64,000 nt of DNA from Rhineura floridana (GCF_030035675.1 NC_084484.1:184115434-184179433); one strand, 5' to 3'; positions 1-10,189 are shown, numbered from the stretch's first letter. Notes: generated by a model from the letters alone, not told the origin. Translations and numbers: made by a program.

Positions 1-450
1 TATTAACCTATAAAGCCTTATACGGCACGGGACCTCAATATCTGTCGGAACGCCTCTCCCGCTATGAACCGGCTCGTACACTACGGTCTGCTACGAAGGC
101 CCTCCTCCGGGTCCCGACTCATAGGGAGGCCCGGAGGGCAGTGACAAGATCAAGGGCCTTCTCAGGGGTGGCCCCCGAACTATGGAATAGTCTCCCCAAG
201 GAGGTTCGCCTGGCGCCGACACTATCATCCTTTCGGCGCCAGGTTAAAACCTTTCTCTACTCGGAGGCATTTTAATTTTTTGTTAATGATTGTAATGTTT
301 GTAATTTGATTTTAGCCTTTGCTGTTTTTAGATTGTGAAATTTGATTTTAGACTGATGTTTTGTATTATATTGTATTTTATTGTATCTATGTTCACCGCC
401 CAGAGAGCTATTGCTAGTCGGGCGGTATATAAGTTTTAAAAATAAAATAA
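1..450 (+). mobile_element. L2-clade LINE, 3' end fragment
   Basis: The plus strand reads as the C-terminal end of an L2-type reverse transcriptase ORF (peptides LYGTGPQYLSERLSRYEP and NSLPKEVRLAP) up to the stop at 273-275, followed by an AT-rich 3' UTR. The end carries a stem-loop, CCGCCC at 396-401 pairing with GGGCGG at 420-425, just before the A-rich tail. The 5' part lies outside the window or was lost by truncation. In POLD3 terms it sits in an intron, antisense to the gene. Confidence 0.85.
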
Positions 451-462
451 TATAATAATAAC

Positions 463-1873
463 AAGCCTTGCTGAAGCAGAGCCAGCATGGCTTCTGCAAG
501 GGAAAGTCCTGTCTCAGTAACCTATTAGAATTCTTTGAGAGTGTCAACAAGCATATAGATAGAGGTGATCCAGTGGACATAGTGTACTTAGACTTTCAAA
601 AAGCGTTTGACAAGGTACCTCACCAAAGGCTTCTGAGGAAGCTTAGCAGTCATGGAATAAGAGGAGAGGTCCTCTTGTGGATAAGGAATTGGTTAAGAAG
701 CAGAAAGCAGAGAGTAGGAACAAACGGACAGTTCTCCCAATGGAGGGCTGTAGAAAGTGGAGTCCCTCAAGGATCGGTATTGGGACCTGTACTTTTCAAC
801 TTGTTCATTAATGACCTAGAATTAGGAGTGAGCAGTGAAGTGGCCAAGTTTGCTGACGACACTAAATTGTTCAGGGTTGTTAAAACAAAAAGGGATTGTG
901 AAGAGCTCCAAAAAGATCTCTCCAAACTGAGTGAATGGTCGGAAAAATGGCAAATGCAATTCAATATAAACAAGTGTAAAATTATGCATATTGGAGCAAA
1001 AAATCTGAATTTCACATATACGCTCATGGGGTCTGAACTGGCGGTGACCGACCAGGAGAGAGACCTCGGGGTTGTAGTGGACAGCACAATGAAAATGTCG
1101 ACCCAGTGTGCGGCAGCTGTGAAAAAGGCAAATTCCATGCTAGCGATAATTAGGAAAGGTATTGAAAATAAAACAGCCGATATCATAATGCCGTTGTATA
1201 AATCTATGGTGCGGCCGCATTTGGAATACTGTGTACAGTTCTGGTCGCCTCATCTCAAAAAGGATATTCTAGAGTTGGAAAAGGTTCAGAAGAGGGCAAC
1301 CAGAATGATCAAGGGGATGGAGCGACTCCCTTACGATGAAAGGTTGCAGCATTTGGGGCTTTTTAGTTTAGAGAAAAGGCGGGTCAGAGGAGACATGATA
1401 GAAGTGTATAAAATTATGCATGGCATTGAGAAAGTGGATAGAGAAAAGTTCTTCTCCCTCTCTCATAATACTAGAACTCGTGGACATTCAAAGAAGCTGA
1501 ATGTTGGAAGATTCAGGACAGACAAAAGGAAGTACTTCTTTACTCAGCGCATAGTTAAACTATGGAATTTGCTCCCACAAGATGCAGTAATGGCCACCAG
1601 CTTGGACGGCTTTAAAAGAAGATTAGACAAATTCATGGAGGACAGGGCTATCAATGGCTACTAGCCGTGATGGCTGTGCTCTGCCACCCTAGTCAGAGGC
1701 AGCACGCTTCTGAAAACCAGTTGCCGGAAGTCTCAGGAGGGGAGAGTGTTCTTGCACTCGGGTCCTGCTTGCGGGCTTCCCCCAGGCACCTGGTTGGCCA
1801 CTGTGAGAACAGGATGCTGGACTAGATGGGCCACTGGCCTGATCCAGCAGGCTCTTCTTATGTTCTTATGTTC
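463..1873 (+). mobile_element. CR1 LINE, 5'-truncated copy
   Basis: A CR1-clade non-LTR retrotransposon starting inside the RT domain and running through the 3' UTR to the typical TTCTTATG tail repeat at about 1855-1873. It starts directly after the A-rich tail of the preceding L2 piece. The sequence is very close to the copies at 27572-31148 and 38559-39176, so these belong to one young subfamily. Confidence 0.93.
468..1664 (+). CDS. CR1 ORF2 C-terminal half (reverse transcriptase), open
   Basis: An uninterrupted 398-residue frame from mid-RT to the natural C-terminus. Visible RT motifs are [37 protein letters not shown] and the catalytic FADD box (codons at 849-860), followed by the CR1-typical thumb and C-terminal region (KRATRMIKGMERLPY, ending DRAINGY). 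The endonuclease and N-terminal RT are absent because of 5' truncation, so the piece cannot be autonomous. It lies antisense to POLD3 in an intron. No in-frame stop within 398 codons argues for a recent insertion. Confidence 0.9.
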   Translation: MLKQSQHGFCKGKSCLSNLLEFFESVNKHIDRGDPVDIVYLDFQKAFDKVPHQRLLRKLSSHGIRGEVLLWIRNWLRSRKQRVGTNGQFSQWRAVESGVPQGSVLGPVLFNLFINDLELGVSSEVAKFADDTKLFRVVKTKRDCEELQKDLSKLSEWSEKWQMQFNINKCKIMHIGAKNLNFTYTLMGSELAVTDQERDLGVVVDSTMKMSTQCAAAVKKANSMLAIIRKGIENKTADIIMPLYKSMVRPHLEYCVQFWSPHLKKDILELEKVQKRATRMIKGMERLPYDERLQHLGLFSLEKRRVRGDMIEVYKIMHGIEKVDREKFFSLSHNTRTRGHSKKLNVGRFRTDKRKYFFTQRIVKLWNLLPQDAVMATSLDGFKRRLDKFMEDRAINGY

Positions 1874-2027
1874 ATGCTCTTGCCCACTGCCTCTTCCACA
1901 TGATAACTAACCTGTTGGCATAAAGTCTGTAGAGGGCTCCTGTACCAAAATAACTTCTATTTATGTCTAACCCAAGATGCAAAACTGATCACCCTTGACT
2001 TCTGTTGCTGTGGGGAGCAGGCATAGC

Positions 2028-2165
2028 CAATGCGGCACCTTCCATGTTGTGGATTCTAACTCTCATCAGCCCCAGCCAGCATGGCAAATGGTCAGGGATG
2101 ATGGGATTTGTAGTCTGATGTCATCTAGGACACCACCATTGGCTACCCTTGCTGTAGAGGTAAGA
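2028..2165. mobile_element. hAT-like palindromic MITE
   Basis: A short interspersed element built as an imperfect foldback around ACTCTCATCAGCCCCAGCC and a later GATGGGATTTGTAGTCTGATG. The same pattern (a CTCCCATCA arm and a GTAGTCCAACAACATCTGGA arm) recurs in this window at about 36196, 49025, 52175 and 53093, with single arms at 56700 and 60064. It has no coding capacity. Confidence 0.55.
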
Positions 2166-2651
2166 CGACAGCCTTTGTTGTGCCGTTGTGTACGACAGCT
2201 TTGGAATTCTGCTCTAGATGGTATGAAAAAGTATCAGACAACATGCTGAGCCAAGTTGGTTACAAATATTTTTAGTTACTTTGGTTTTAACCAAACACTT
2301 CCAAACACCCAGTACCAGTGAGGGTTACTGACTATAGGAACAGCCTGTGCTTTCTTCAACCTGTTCTCTTAACTAGTCATTTCTTTGACAACCCTGTTTC
2401 ACATTTCTCAATATTGCACCTTCATTGCCTCTTGTTCAAGCTTACTGTCCATGTGCAGCTACCAAGCCAGTTCTCTTGAATGGAGGATGTCTGGCAGCAT
2501 CACTTAGTGGACTGCCAGGACTATCATTCAGTTCGCATTAGTACCTCTTCCCTTGGGTCACCCCACTCAACTACTTTCCCCATAGGCTATGGGCAACAAC
2601 CACCAAAATGCAAGGCATTTGTGCTTGTAGCAGAGGAAGCTGACCACTCAC

Positions 2652-2754
2652 CGTGTGTCCATTCTGAATGAGGTTTCCTGCCACTAAATAAGTGACATGC
2701 AACTGGGCTCCTGAATTCTCCTTCCGCTTTCTTTCCACATAGTCATATAGCATC
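2652..2754 (-). CDS. POLD3: POLD3 coding exon 3
   Basis: A 103-nt exon beginning with the G that completes the split Gln codon, then MLYDYVERKRKENSG and onward to NGHT. The acceptor is a long pyrimidine run ending ctccag (2760-2755) and the donor is gtgagt (2651-2646). The runs of G at 2759-2785 on the plus strand are the polypyrimidine tract of this acceptor. Confidence 0.95.
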
Positions 2755-5700
2755 CTGGAGGGGGGGAGGGATAGGGGGGAGGGGGCAAAAACGGATATTA
2801 AGAAGGATGTAACTCTTGAAATCGTTATTCAACAACGTGGAACCCATTAACTAGGGAACTGATTAGGGCACATGTGATTTAGTTTGAGTGATTCAGCTCA
2901 GAGCAAAGCAGCTGAAAGAATGCATTTTCTCTCAGGCCTTGTTCCCACAAACAGCAGATGTGAGGAAACCCTGTTCCTTGACTGTTCCACCAGAGACTAC
3001 AAGTGGCAGCTCATATAACTGAATACTTTTCCATACACATTTTTCCCTACACAACATAGATAGCAAGGTGTCAGAGAGAAGGATTCCAGCTTGACCATCT
3101 TCCCAAAATCTAGTTTTCTGTGTGCAAGAAATCTTTTGTATGAAGATACAATCAGTGACATAAGCCTTCACTCACCTACATAGTTTGATGCAGCTTCAAA
3201 GGAAATAGTCTAGAAACAGGTTTACCTCCTTGCCTCCTGTTTGTGAGAGTCCTAATACCACCACCCAAATAAGGCATTTGTGTGTACAACTAAATAATGC
3301 AATATAAAAATAAGTTCTATTCTTGTTCTTACATTCTTATGTTCTTAAGTGAACACACTTGTCAGCAATTTCTTCCCCTGCCATCCCTCCACCCCTTCGA
3401 CACCTGCTGGGTGATAACCATTCATGTTTACAAGCTGGTAACAAGCTACAATTAAGATGAGTAAAAAAATTCTTTTGAATGTTGATTATCAATTAAACAA
3501 GAAAGGAAAAGCAACATACAGAACGACCCACAGATTCTTTTTAAGTAGGAGTGCTTCACTTGCTGAAGGAAGGGCAGAATTGTTCACAATTATTAGTGAA
3601 GACAAAGTCCACCCCTTGGAAAGTGGTGTGACGATTCACGACTCCAAAACTCAGACAATTTTACTCAATTAACTTTTTAATCCCACTGAGAATTATTAAG
3701 CTTTAAGAGAACAATCGAACCTACGGTTGAGATGACTCGCTCCTCTTTCAATCTCCAAGGTCAGATCTTGGTCAAATTGCACCCACTACAGAGTACAGAA
3801 TGCAAAATATATCAGTACTTACTGCTTAGCTTGGTTGACATGAACACCTAGTGTATAGCTCAGCCATTTGTATGTTACCTGCAATGGAAAACACTCCAAT
3901 CTTAACATGCAATAGATGCTAATAGACTCCCAACCCATCACTACCACAATCACTTAGACAGAGTCAAGCCTCATTATCTCTACACACAAGTTACTGGGTC
4001 TGTTAACACACCACTATTGCCACACCACCCCAGTTCTCTGACAAAGTGACAGTTTTGTTTCCACTATCCATTCATTTCCTTTGCAGACACTCAGGACGGC
4101 TGTTGTGGATAGTGTTCCTTCTCATGTCCTAGTCTTCAGGCTGGGCACTGAAAACAACAGGGCTAAGCTGTGGCGAGCTTTAACCGTTGTTGTTATGTGT
4201 CTTCAAGTCGATTATGACTTATGGCGACGCTATGAATCAGCGACTTTCAATACCATCTGTCATGAACCACCCTGTTCAGATCTTGTAAGTTCAGGTCTGT
4301 GATTTCCTCTCTAAATCCTCCTGCAGATAAAAAACTAAGTTTTAGCTTAGCCTTTGACAGTTAAGGCATTTTGTTTTGCAGGGCCCATTTCTTTTGCTGA
4401 TTTTATATTATGCTATTCCATTTGGAACAGTTTTGTGTATTTTATCATTGTAATGATTGCATTTGTTTCTCTTAGTTGTATTTTTTCATTGTGGAAACCC
4501 ACCTGGGACCTTACGATAAAGGGCAGGCAAGAAATCTTATAAGTGGCTCACATAGATCGGACCGTTTTTGTCCATGTAGTGCAATACTGCAATGGCTCAC
4601 CAGGCAATCAGGCAGAGAGGGATCTTTCCCATCACCTGATACCCAATCCTTTTAACTCAAGAGGGCAGAGACAGAACCACGGATATTCCTCAGGCATGCC
4701 GTTTGCTCTTACCACTTGGCTGCAGTCCCTCAGTAAGCACAGATCTCACTCACCAATTACTTTTAAGCTCCATTTCCACACACATATCTTCAAAGCAGCT
4801 AACAAAGACCCAAAAACATTTTTAGAAGTCACCAAAATGCTATCATATGTTTTGTAGAACTGTGATCTGTTAAGCCACCTAGAGGATCACTCAGACAAAA
4901 GGAAAGGCCTAATATCTGGCTGGGAAAGACTTGCTGTTTAAAATGTGGAGAGCTGTTGCCTGTCAGAGCAGATACACTGAGGTAGATGGACCAATGGCCA
5001 GATTTGGCACAAGGTGGCTTTTTCTGTTTATTTGCTGTCTCCCCCAACCGCCACTTGCCCTGGGACTACAGAACCAAAGTGAAGCACACTCTGGCTCCAT
5101 CCAGAGGACTAAGGATGATGTGCATATGACTTTTTTGGGTGGGGGGATGGGGAGATGCTGTGCTATGGCAACCTGTTACAAGCCACCTTGAAAAGGTAGG
5201 GTATAAATCCTCACAGCCAGCCTTCCCTGTCCCGCTACCCTCCAGACCTCCAGCGGTCAGGAATTACGTGGTCCAGCAAGATCTGAGGGCGCCCAGCTGG
5301 GGAAGGCTGAAAAACAACAACAGCTGACCTTTGTTTTTATCATACTTTTAATGTTTTCCCCCCTATAGTGGTTGTCGTTTTTAACGTGTTGTAAACCGCT
5401 TTGATGCTTTTAACGAAATGGCCGTACACAGATATTTTGATAAATAAATAAAGTAATAAAGAAATTGATGCATTTGTTACATTTCTATCCCCCCCCCCGG
5501 CAGCAAGGACATCAAGGTGGCATACCTGGTTCTCCCCCCTCCCCCCGTTGTATCTACATTCACAGCAACCTCGTGAGGTAGACTAGGCTGAGGGGCAGCG
5601 ACTGGCCCAAGATCGCCCAGTGAGGTTCCTGGCTGCGCGGGGGATTTGAACCCCGGCCTCCTCCCAGGTCCCAGCCCGCTCAGCTCTAACCACTACACTA

Positions 5701-5812
5701 TCCTGGTTCTGTAGATAATATCCATTAAGACATCTCCCCCTCCCCCACTTACGACTCGGTTCTGGTCCGTGACGAACTCGTCGATGTTCTCCAGGTACAG
5801 CTCGTCGTCCAT
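2652..5812 (-). CDS. POLD3: DNA polymerase delta subunit 3, 5' coding exons 1-3 (partial gene)
   Basis: POLD3 (p66/p68) is the accessory subunit of DNA polymerase delta that bridges the p50 subunit and PCNA in the nucleus. It supports lagging-strand synthesis and break-induced replication. Three minus-strand exons join in phase: 5812-5753 (MDDELYLENIDEFVTDQNRV), 3878-3823 (VTYKWLSYTLGVHVNQAK plus CA) and 2754-2652 (G completing Gln, then MLYDYVERKRKENSGAQLH onward to QNGHT). Together they give 73 codons that match the conserved N-terminus of vertebrate POLD3, the part that binds POLD2. Donors are gtaagt, gtaagt and gtgagt, and acceptors end in cag. The remaining exons, including the PCNA-binding C-terminus, are not found left of 2652 and must lie beyond the window. 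The introns contain L2, CR1, RTE and MIR-like insertions. Identification is by recalled homology plus splice-site fit. Confidence 0.95.
3823..3878 (-). CDS. POLD3: POLD3 coding exon 2
   Basis: A 56-nt exon too short to stand out as an ORF. The acceptor ttgcag lies just upstream (3884-3879) and the donor gtaagt just downstream (3822-3817). It encodes VTYKWLSYTLGVHVNQAK plus the first two bases of a Gln codon, almost identical to mammalian POLD3. Confidence 0.95.
4186..4303 (-). mobile_element. RTE/BovB-type LINE 3' end fragment
   Basis: On the minus strand this contains CTTACAAGATCTGAACAGGG followed by a tail ending in ATAATCGACTTGAAGACAC. It is the degraded counterpart of the better copy at 27087-27285, whose frame encodes an RTE-type C-terminus (GRPNKRWIDSIMEATDLNL). 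It lies in POLD3 intron 1. Confidence 0.7.
4310..5320. other. POLD3 intron 1 sequence, mostly unassigned
   Basis: About 1 kb without a recognised gene. The 4350-4545 part is AT-rich with a degraded LINE 3'-end flavour (GATAAAGGGCAGGCAAGAA at its end). The rest shows short open frames in several directions with no recognisable domains and no splice-site-bounded exon. Confidence 0.4.
5325..5462 (+). mobile_element. L2-like LINE 3' tail
   Basis: An AT-rich 3' UTR with GTAAACCGCTTTGATGC followed by GATAAATAAATAAAGTAAT, the standard end of the L2-type 3' tails seen repeatedly in this window. Confidence 0.6.
5466..5715 (-). mobile_element. MIR-like tRNA-derived SINE
   Basis: Read on the minus strand it has a tRNA-like head (TAGTGTAGTGGTTAGAGC, then a B-box-like GGGGTTCAAATCCC), a middle resembling MIR (GGGCGATCTTGGGCCAGTCG) and the segment CTACCTCACGAGGTTGCTG. 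It inserted in POLD3 intron 1 only about 35 bp from the exon 1 donor. Related pieces are at 23098, 41641 and 54715. Confidence 0.75.
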
Positions 5813-6140
5813 GCCTGGAGAGGGGGCGGTGGGCAGCAGCCGCTCAGGCCGGGCCGCAGCAGGAAGGCCAACTCTTACTCTCCCCTCAGCACGCCATCGC
5901 TCCCCTCTACCGCCTCCATGGCAACCCGAGGCCTGCCTGTCTCTCTTTCTCTTTCTCTTCCTCTCACAAGCGCGCGCTACGGCAACCGAGCGGAGACACA
6001 CCGGGCGGGCGTCTCCCTGGCAACTACAGGCCTCGCGCGCACACGCGCTACGGAAGGTGCTTTGAGGACTTCCCCCTGCCTCAGCCAAGGCTTCGCGCGC
6101 GCGTTCGCCCTCCAAGGCCAGCCGCAATAAGCCCGCCCAC
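5750..6140 (-). promoter_or_regulatory. POLD3: POLD3 CpG-rich promoter and 5' UTR
   Basis: The GC content and CpG frequency rise sharply around exon 1 and fall off near 6140. No TATA box is visible. Two sequences fit the RFX X-box consensus (RYYNYY, 2-nt spacer, RRNRAC): GCCTCCATGGCAAC at 5912-5925 and GTCTCCCTGGCAAC at 6011-6024. A half-site GGCAAC is at 5981-5986. The transcription start cannot be fixed from sequence alone. A LIPT2-type gene is not adjacent on this side, so this looks like a unidirectional CpG-island promoter. Confidence 0.7.
5753..5812 (-). CDS. POLD3: POLD3 coding exon 1
   Basis: The ATG is at 5812-5810, followed by 20 codons, and the donor gtaagt (plus-strand acttac at 5747-5752) follows immediately. 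Phase 0 joins to exon 2, which starts GTA ACA TAC. The minus frame stays open upstream to about 6199, but that stretch is GC-rich 5' UTR with no family resemblance. Confidence 0.95.
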
Positions 6141-6366
6141 TGGAGGATACGGCTTCCCCAACCTGGTGCCCTCGGAATGTTTTGGCCTACAACTCCCATA
6201 TCCTCTTTTTTAAGAAAGAAAATAAAAATGCAGTGAATTCTAGAGACCTGGCAAGCTGTGGTAGCATTCCATTCCTATTCCTATTCCATGTGGTAGCTGT
6301 ACCATTCCTATTAGTCTTAAGGGGGGAATGTTACACCCCCCCCATTGCATTGAATATATGCAGAGA

Positions 6367-7376
6367 CAGGCCTGGTGCTATCATTAGGCCAACTAGGCAG
6401 CCACCTAGGGCGCAGAACTCAGAGGGGCACAGTACTGACCTTTGAGGGGCACAGTTTTATACAGATTAGTGTTTTTAACCCTTGTAAAACTGCAACTGAC
6501 AATTTATATTTTTTATTTTAAGATAAATACCACAATAGTGGACTGCACACCTGATGTTAGTCATATTGAACAAATGACAATGATTGTACTTTATGCTGAT
6601 GTAATCAAATCATCAGATAATGAGATGTCTGAGCCTGAGGTTATCATAAGAGAACATTTCTTGGGATTTGTTCCACTAAAGGAGACTACAGGTGCCTTTA
6701 TGACAGAAACTCTTCTTGGACAGCTTGAGGAAATGGGATTACCAATTGAGAATCTGCGTGGTCATGGTTATCATAATGAGAGTAACATGAAAGGCAAAGA
6801 AGATGGTGTACAAAACAGAGTCCTGGACATAAACCCACATGCCTTTTTTGTGCCCTGAAATGCACACACTTTCAACTTGGTAGTCAATGCTGCTGCTAAG
6901 TGTTGTCTGGAAGCAACTAGTATCTTCAGTATGGTTCAACAGATCTATAATTATTTCTCTGCATTGACTCAGTGTTGGCAAATTCTAACTAGCCACGTAT
7001 CAGACTTAGGCATAACTGTTAAGCCATTGAGCAAAACAAGATGGGAGAGTCAGATTGATTCTTTGAAACCACTGAGATATCGTCTTGGTAGTATATATGA
7101 TGCTTTAATAAAGATCTTTGATGACACAAGCCTAAAAGGTTTATCTGGAAATACTTCCCAAATTGAAGCTAAGGCCTTTGCTGATGCAATTTGTAAGTTC
7201 AAGTTTGTGGTATCCCTTGTTACATGGTACAACATCCTTTTTGAAGTCAATCTTACAAGCAAGCTACTACAAAATAAGGAAGCTGATTTAAATTCAGCTA
7301 CAAGCCAAGTGCAAGTGACCAAGAATTACCTTGTGGGTTGCAGGTGTGATGAGGGTTTTCAACAAGTTTTGATAGA
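6367..7376 (+). mobile_element. hAT transposon fragment (N-terminal and catalytic part)
   Basis: Left end CAGGCCTGGTGCTATCATTA resembles hAT terminal repeats. Inside are two open stretches of a hAT transposase of the zinc-finger MYM/TTF-associated type: TTIVDCTPDVSHIEQM, REHFLGFVPLKETTGAF, GHGYHNESNMKGKEDGVQ, DINPHAFFVP, then after a TGA stop at 6856-6858 NAHTFNLVVNAAAKCCLEA and PLSKTRWESQIDSLKPLRYR. The TGA replaces the Cys expected in the family's FVPCGCHS-like motif. The C-terminal dimerisation domain is missing here, so the fragment is dead. Confidence 0.85.
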
Positions 7377-7408
7377 TGCTACATACAGAGGCGCTGCCTC
7401 TGTCTGTG

Positions 7409-8102
7409 CAGTGCCGGTGCCAGGCTATTTTGCACCCTAGGCAAGGCCAACTACTTGCACCCCCCAAAAAATGGCTAACTTCAATTTTCAAAAACAGATG
7501 TCTTGTAGAAAAAATGAAAAGCACAAAACTTGAAACTGCTAAATTTATTTTAAATTGCAAGAATAATACAACAATCTTTGATTATCTTTCTCAAATACAA
7601 AAGAAAATGTTTTAGCACACAAATCATTTTGAATAACCTTGTGAATTGTGATATTAAAATTTAAGTCTTAAAAGTTTCAATTTGAGGCACATCAAAATCT
7701 CACTTTGTGTGCCTTTTCCTTTGCAAATGTTGTCACCAATTCCTTCAGGTCAAGTGCTGATGCTTGGGCATGTTCAATTGATATAGTTGCCAAGCCAACT
7801 AGTCTCTTTTGCAACATTGTTGAGCATATGTAAGTTTTTATAGGTTTGAGCTTTGAGAAACTGTGTTCACCACTTGCCACTGACACTGGAAGTGTGAGAA
7901 GGATCCTTAGAGCATCAGAAACATTAGGCACATTATCCAGGAGTTTTTGTTGTAGTATGAAGAGAAGTACTCCTTGTGGCAGCATAGACTTTGGAAGTCT
8001 TCGAGCAACTGAGATGAAAGCTGCTTCTCCTTGCTGACACAACCAGAAAGTGTATGGGTAAGGGGTGGAGCGGCATGTGTTGATCAAGTGGGCATGTGCA
8101 GT
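7409..8102 (-). mobile_element. hAT transposon fragment (C-terminal dimerisation domain)
   Basis: A second hAT piece in the opposite orientation. Its 3' terminus CAGTGCCGGTGCCAGGCTAT at 7409 faces the first fragment. The minus frame ending at 7692 encodes the hAT family C-terminal dimerisation domain (NVSDALRILLTLPVSVASGE, then HSFSKLKPIKTYICSTMLQK). The frame is cut at its 5' side by an LTR beginning at 8103, so the catalytic half is absent. A terminal inverted repeat inside the pair suggests two independent insertions rather than one inverted element. Confidence 0.82.
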
Positions 8103-8427
8103 TGTTGTGGAATTTTCTCCTAAATGGAGTCCTTTTCCAGGAAACGACACTGAGGCATGTTGAAGCTTACAGCTGTTTATTATACTTACAATTGCAATGA
8201 GTCCCTGCAAGCATGTGCTATGGCGGGAGACTGCCTTCTTCCTCAAATAGAGGGTCTTTTATAGGTTTTTACAATGTACAGTCATGTGTCCCAAGGTACC
8301 CAATAAGGGGCTTTACCTGTTTCCCGCTCCCACCTGGCTCTGTGTGCCTATGCTGTTCCCAACCCCCTTGTATCTTTATATATAAAGCATACAACTCTGG
8401 GTTGCTCTGGATATTTGACTTGTTACA
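8103..8427 (-). mobile_element. Fossil LTR (endogenous retrovirus-like), solo or 3' LTR
   Basis: On the minus strand the segment starts TGTAACAAG and ends CACAACA, and carries a TATA-like TATAAAAGACC followed by an AATAAA signal at LTR-typical spacing. A purine-rich stretch lies just outside its right edge, as a polypurine tract would, so 8428-8616 may be residual internal sequence. No retroviral genes or partner LTR are recognised. It cuts into the hAT fragment, so it is younger than that. The family is not determined. Confidence 0.6.
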
Positions 8428-8621
8428 ATATCTCCCTTCACCGCTGCCACCATTAGATACTGTTTCTGTTCAGCCTTGGTAATTACCTTGCCCTCCCTTC
8501 TGGTCTGTATATTCCCCCAGCCAAGGATCAGGCCTTTGGTAAACCAAATAAGTATTTATTTACTAACAACAGGAAATAACAAGATTACTTTAGGAATGTT
8601 TCACAAGTATGGTTTCATATA
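8428..8621. other. Unassigned sequence between LTR and CR1
   Basis: About 190 bp with no gene. It may be a remnant of the internal region of the LTR element or older flanking DNA. No coding frame or domain is visible. Confidence 0.4.
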
Positions 8622-8702
8622 TAGAATCATAGAATCATAGAGTTGGAAGGGGCCTTGTAGGCCATCGAGTCCAACCCCCTGCTCACAGCAGGAAATCCAC
8701 AG

Positions 8703-10121
8703 CTAGAGCATCTCCCGCAGATAGCTGTCCAGCCTCTGCTTGAAGACATCCAGCGAAGGGGATCCCACCACCTCCCGAGGCAGTCGGTTCCATTGCCGAA
8801 CCGCCCTTACTGTCAAGAAGTTCCTTCTAATGTCCAATCTGAATCTACACTTCTGCAACTTAAAACCATTAGACCTAGTCCTACCCTCTGGGGCAGCAGA
8901 AAACAAATCTGTACCCTCCTCTATGTGACAGCCCTTCAGGTACTTAAAGAGTGCAATCATGTCACCCCTCAGCGTTCTCTTCACCAGACTGAACATGCCA
9001 AGTTCCTTCAACCTTTCCTCATAAGACTTGTTCTCCATACCGGCTATCATCCTCGTCACCCTCTTCTGAACCCACTCTAACTTGTCTATATCTTTCTTAA
9101 AATGAGGTGCCCAGAACTGAACACAGTATTCCAGATGAGGCCTGACTAATGCAGAATATAGTGGGACTATTACTTTCCTCGACCTGGAAACTATAGCTCT
9201 GTTTATGCAACCCAAAACCGCATTTGCCTTTTTTGCCGCAGCATCACACTGCTGGGTCATGTTCAACTTGCGATCCACTACAATTCCAAGGTCCTTCTCA
9301 CACGCACTATTGCTAAGCTGGGTATTTCCCATCTTGTACCCGTGCATTTTGTTTTTGTGGCCTAAATGCAGAATCTTGCATTTGTCTTTATTGAATTTCA
9401 TTTTATTAATTTCAGCCCAATATTCTAGTCTATCCAGGTCCCTTTGGATTTTATTCCTGTCTTCCATTGTGTTAGCTATCCCTCCCAGTTTCGTATCATC
9501 CACAAACTTCATAAGGCTTCCCTCCACCCCATCATCTAAGTCCTTGATAAAAATGTTGAAGAGTATCGGCCCCAGGACAGAACCCTGTGGCACTCCACTC
9601 GAAACCTCCTTCCAGTCCAAAGCAGAGCCACCGACGACCACTCTTTGAGTACGGTTTTCCAACCAGTTGTGAATCCACCTGACAGTATTTCCATCTAGTC
9701 CGCATTTGACCAGTTTGCCAATCAAAAGGTCGTGGGGGACTTTGTCAAACGCTTTGCTGAAATCTAGATAGATGACATCTACAGCATTTCCACCATCTAC
9801 TAAGCTAGTGACCCAATCAAAAAAAGAGATGAGATTAGTTTGACAGGATTTTTTCTTGACAAACCCATGCTGGCTCCTACTAATCACAGCATTGTCATCT
9901 AGATAGTTGCCAATGGACTCTTTTATTATCTGTTCTAATATCTTTCCCGGTACTGAAGTCAGAATGACCGGCCTGTAATTCCCCGGATCTTCTTTTTTAC
10001 CCTTTTTAAAGAGCGGGACGACGTTTGCCCGTCTCCAATCCTCCGGCACCTCTCCCGTTCTCCAGGATTTCTCAAAGATGATGGCAAGAGGTTCCGAGAG
10101 TACATCAGCAAGTTCCTTCAA
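8703..10121 (-). CDS. CR1 ORF2 reverse transcriptase domain (open part)
   Basis: A 472-residue frame encoding the RT of the CR1 copy. Visible are [60 protein letters not shown], the catalytic box as FVDDTKLGG (Val in place of the usual Ala), and the CR1 C-terminus (KRVTRMIAGMENKSYEERL, then REVVGSPSLDVFKQRLD). The same frame continues upstream to 10203 with KSPGPDELHPRVLKEL and then meets a TAG stop at 10206-10204. Confidence 0.9.
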   Translation of the reverse strand: MKELADVLSEPLAIIFEKSWRTGEVPEDWRRANVVPLFKKGKKEDPGNYRPVILTSVPGKILEQIIKESIGNYLDDNAVISRSQHGFVKKKSCQTNLISFFDWVTSLVDGGNAVDVIYLDFSKAFDKVPHDLLIGKLVKCGLDGNTVRWIHNWLENRTQRVVVGGSALDWKEVSSGVPQGSVLGPILFNIFIKDLDDGVEGSLMKFVDDTKLGGIANTMEDRNKIQRDLDRLEYWAEINKMKFNKDKCKILHLGHKNKMHGYKMGNTQLSNSACEKDLGIVVDRKLNMTQQCDAAAKKANAVLGCINRAIVSRSRKVIVPLYSALVRPHLEYCVQFWAPHFKKDIDKLEWVQKRVTRMIAGMENKSYEERLKELGMFSLVKRTLRGDMIALFKYLKGCHIEEGTDLFSAAPEGRTRSNGFKLQKCRFRLDIRRNFLTVRAVRQWNRLPREVVGSPSLDVFKQRLDSYLREML

Positions 10122-10189
10122 TACTCTGGGATGCAGTTCATCAGGCCCTGGAGATTTGAACTCATTTAGGTTAACTAGGTATTTCCTGA

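Noticed and set aside
1-2650. POLD3 exon 4
   Set aside because: No minus-strand sequence like the HKVAVVREDKLEAVKSKL segment was found; it probably lies left of the window.
3457-3672. A 71-codon plus-strand frame in POLD3 intron 2 as a small gene
   Set aside because: No family likeness, no promoter or poly(A) context, antisense to the host gene.
5693-6199. A 168-codon minus-strand frame ending in the POLD3 start region
   Set aside because: Only the 20 codons from 5812 match POLD3. The upstream part is GC-rich 5' UTR and the downstream part is intron.
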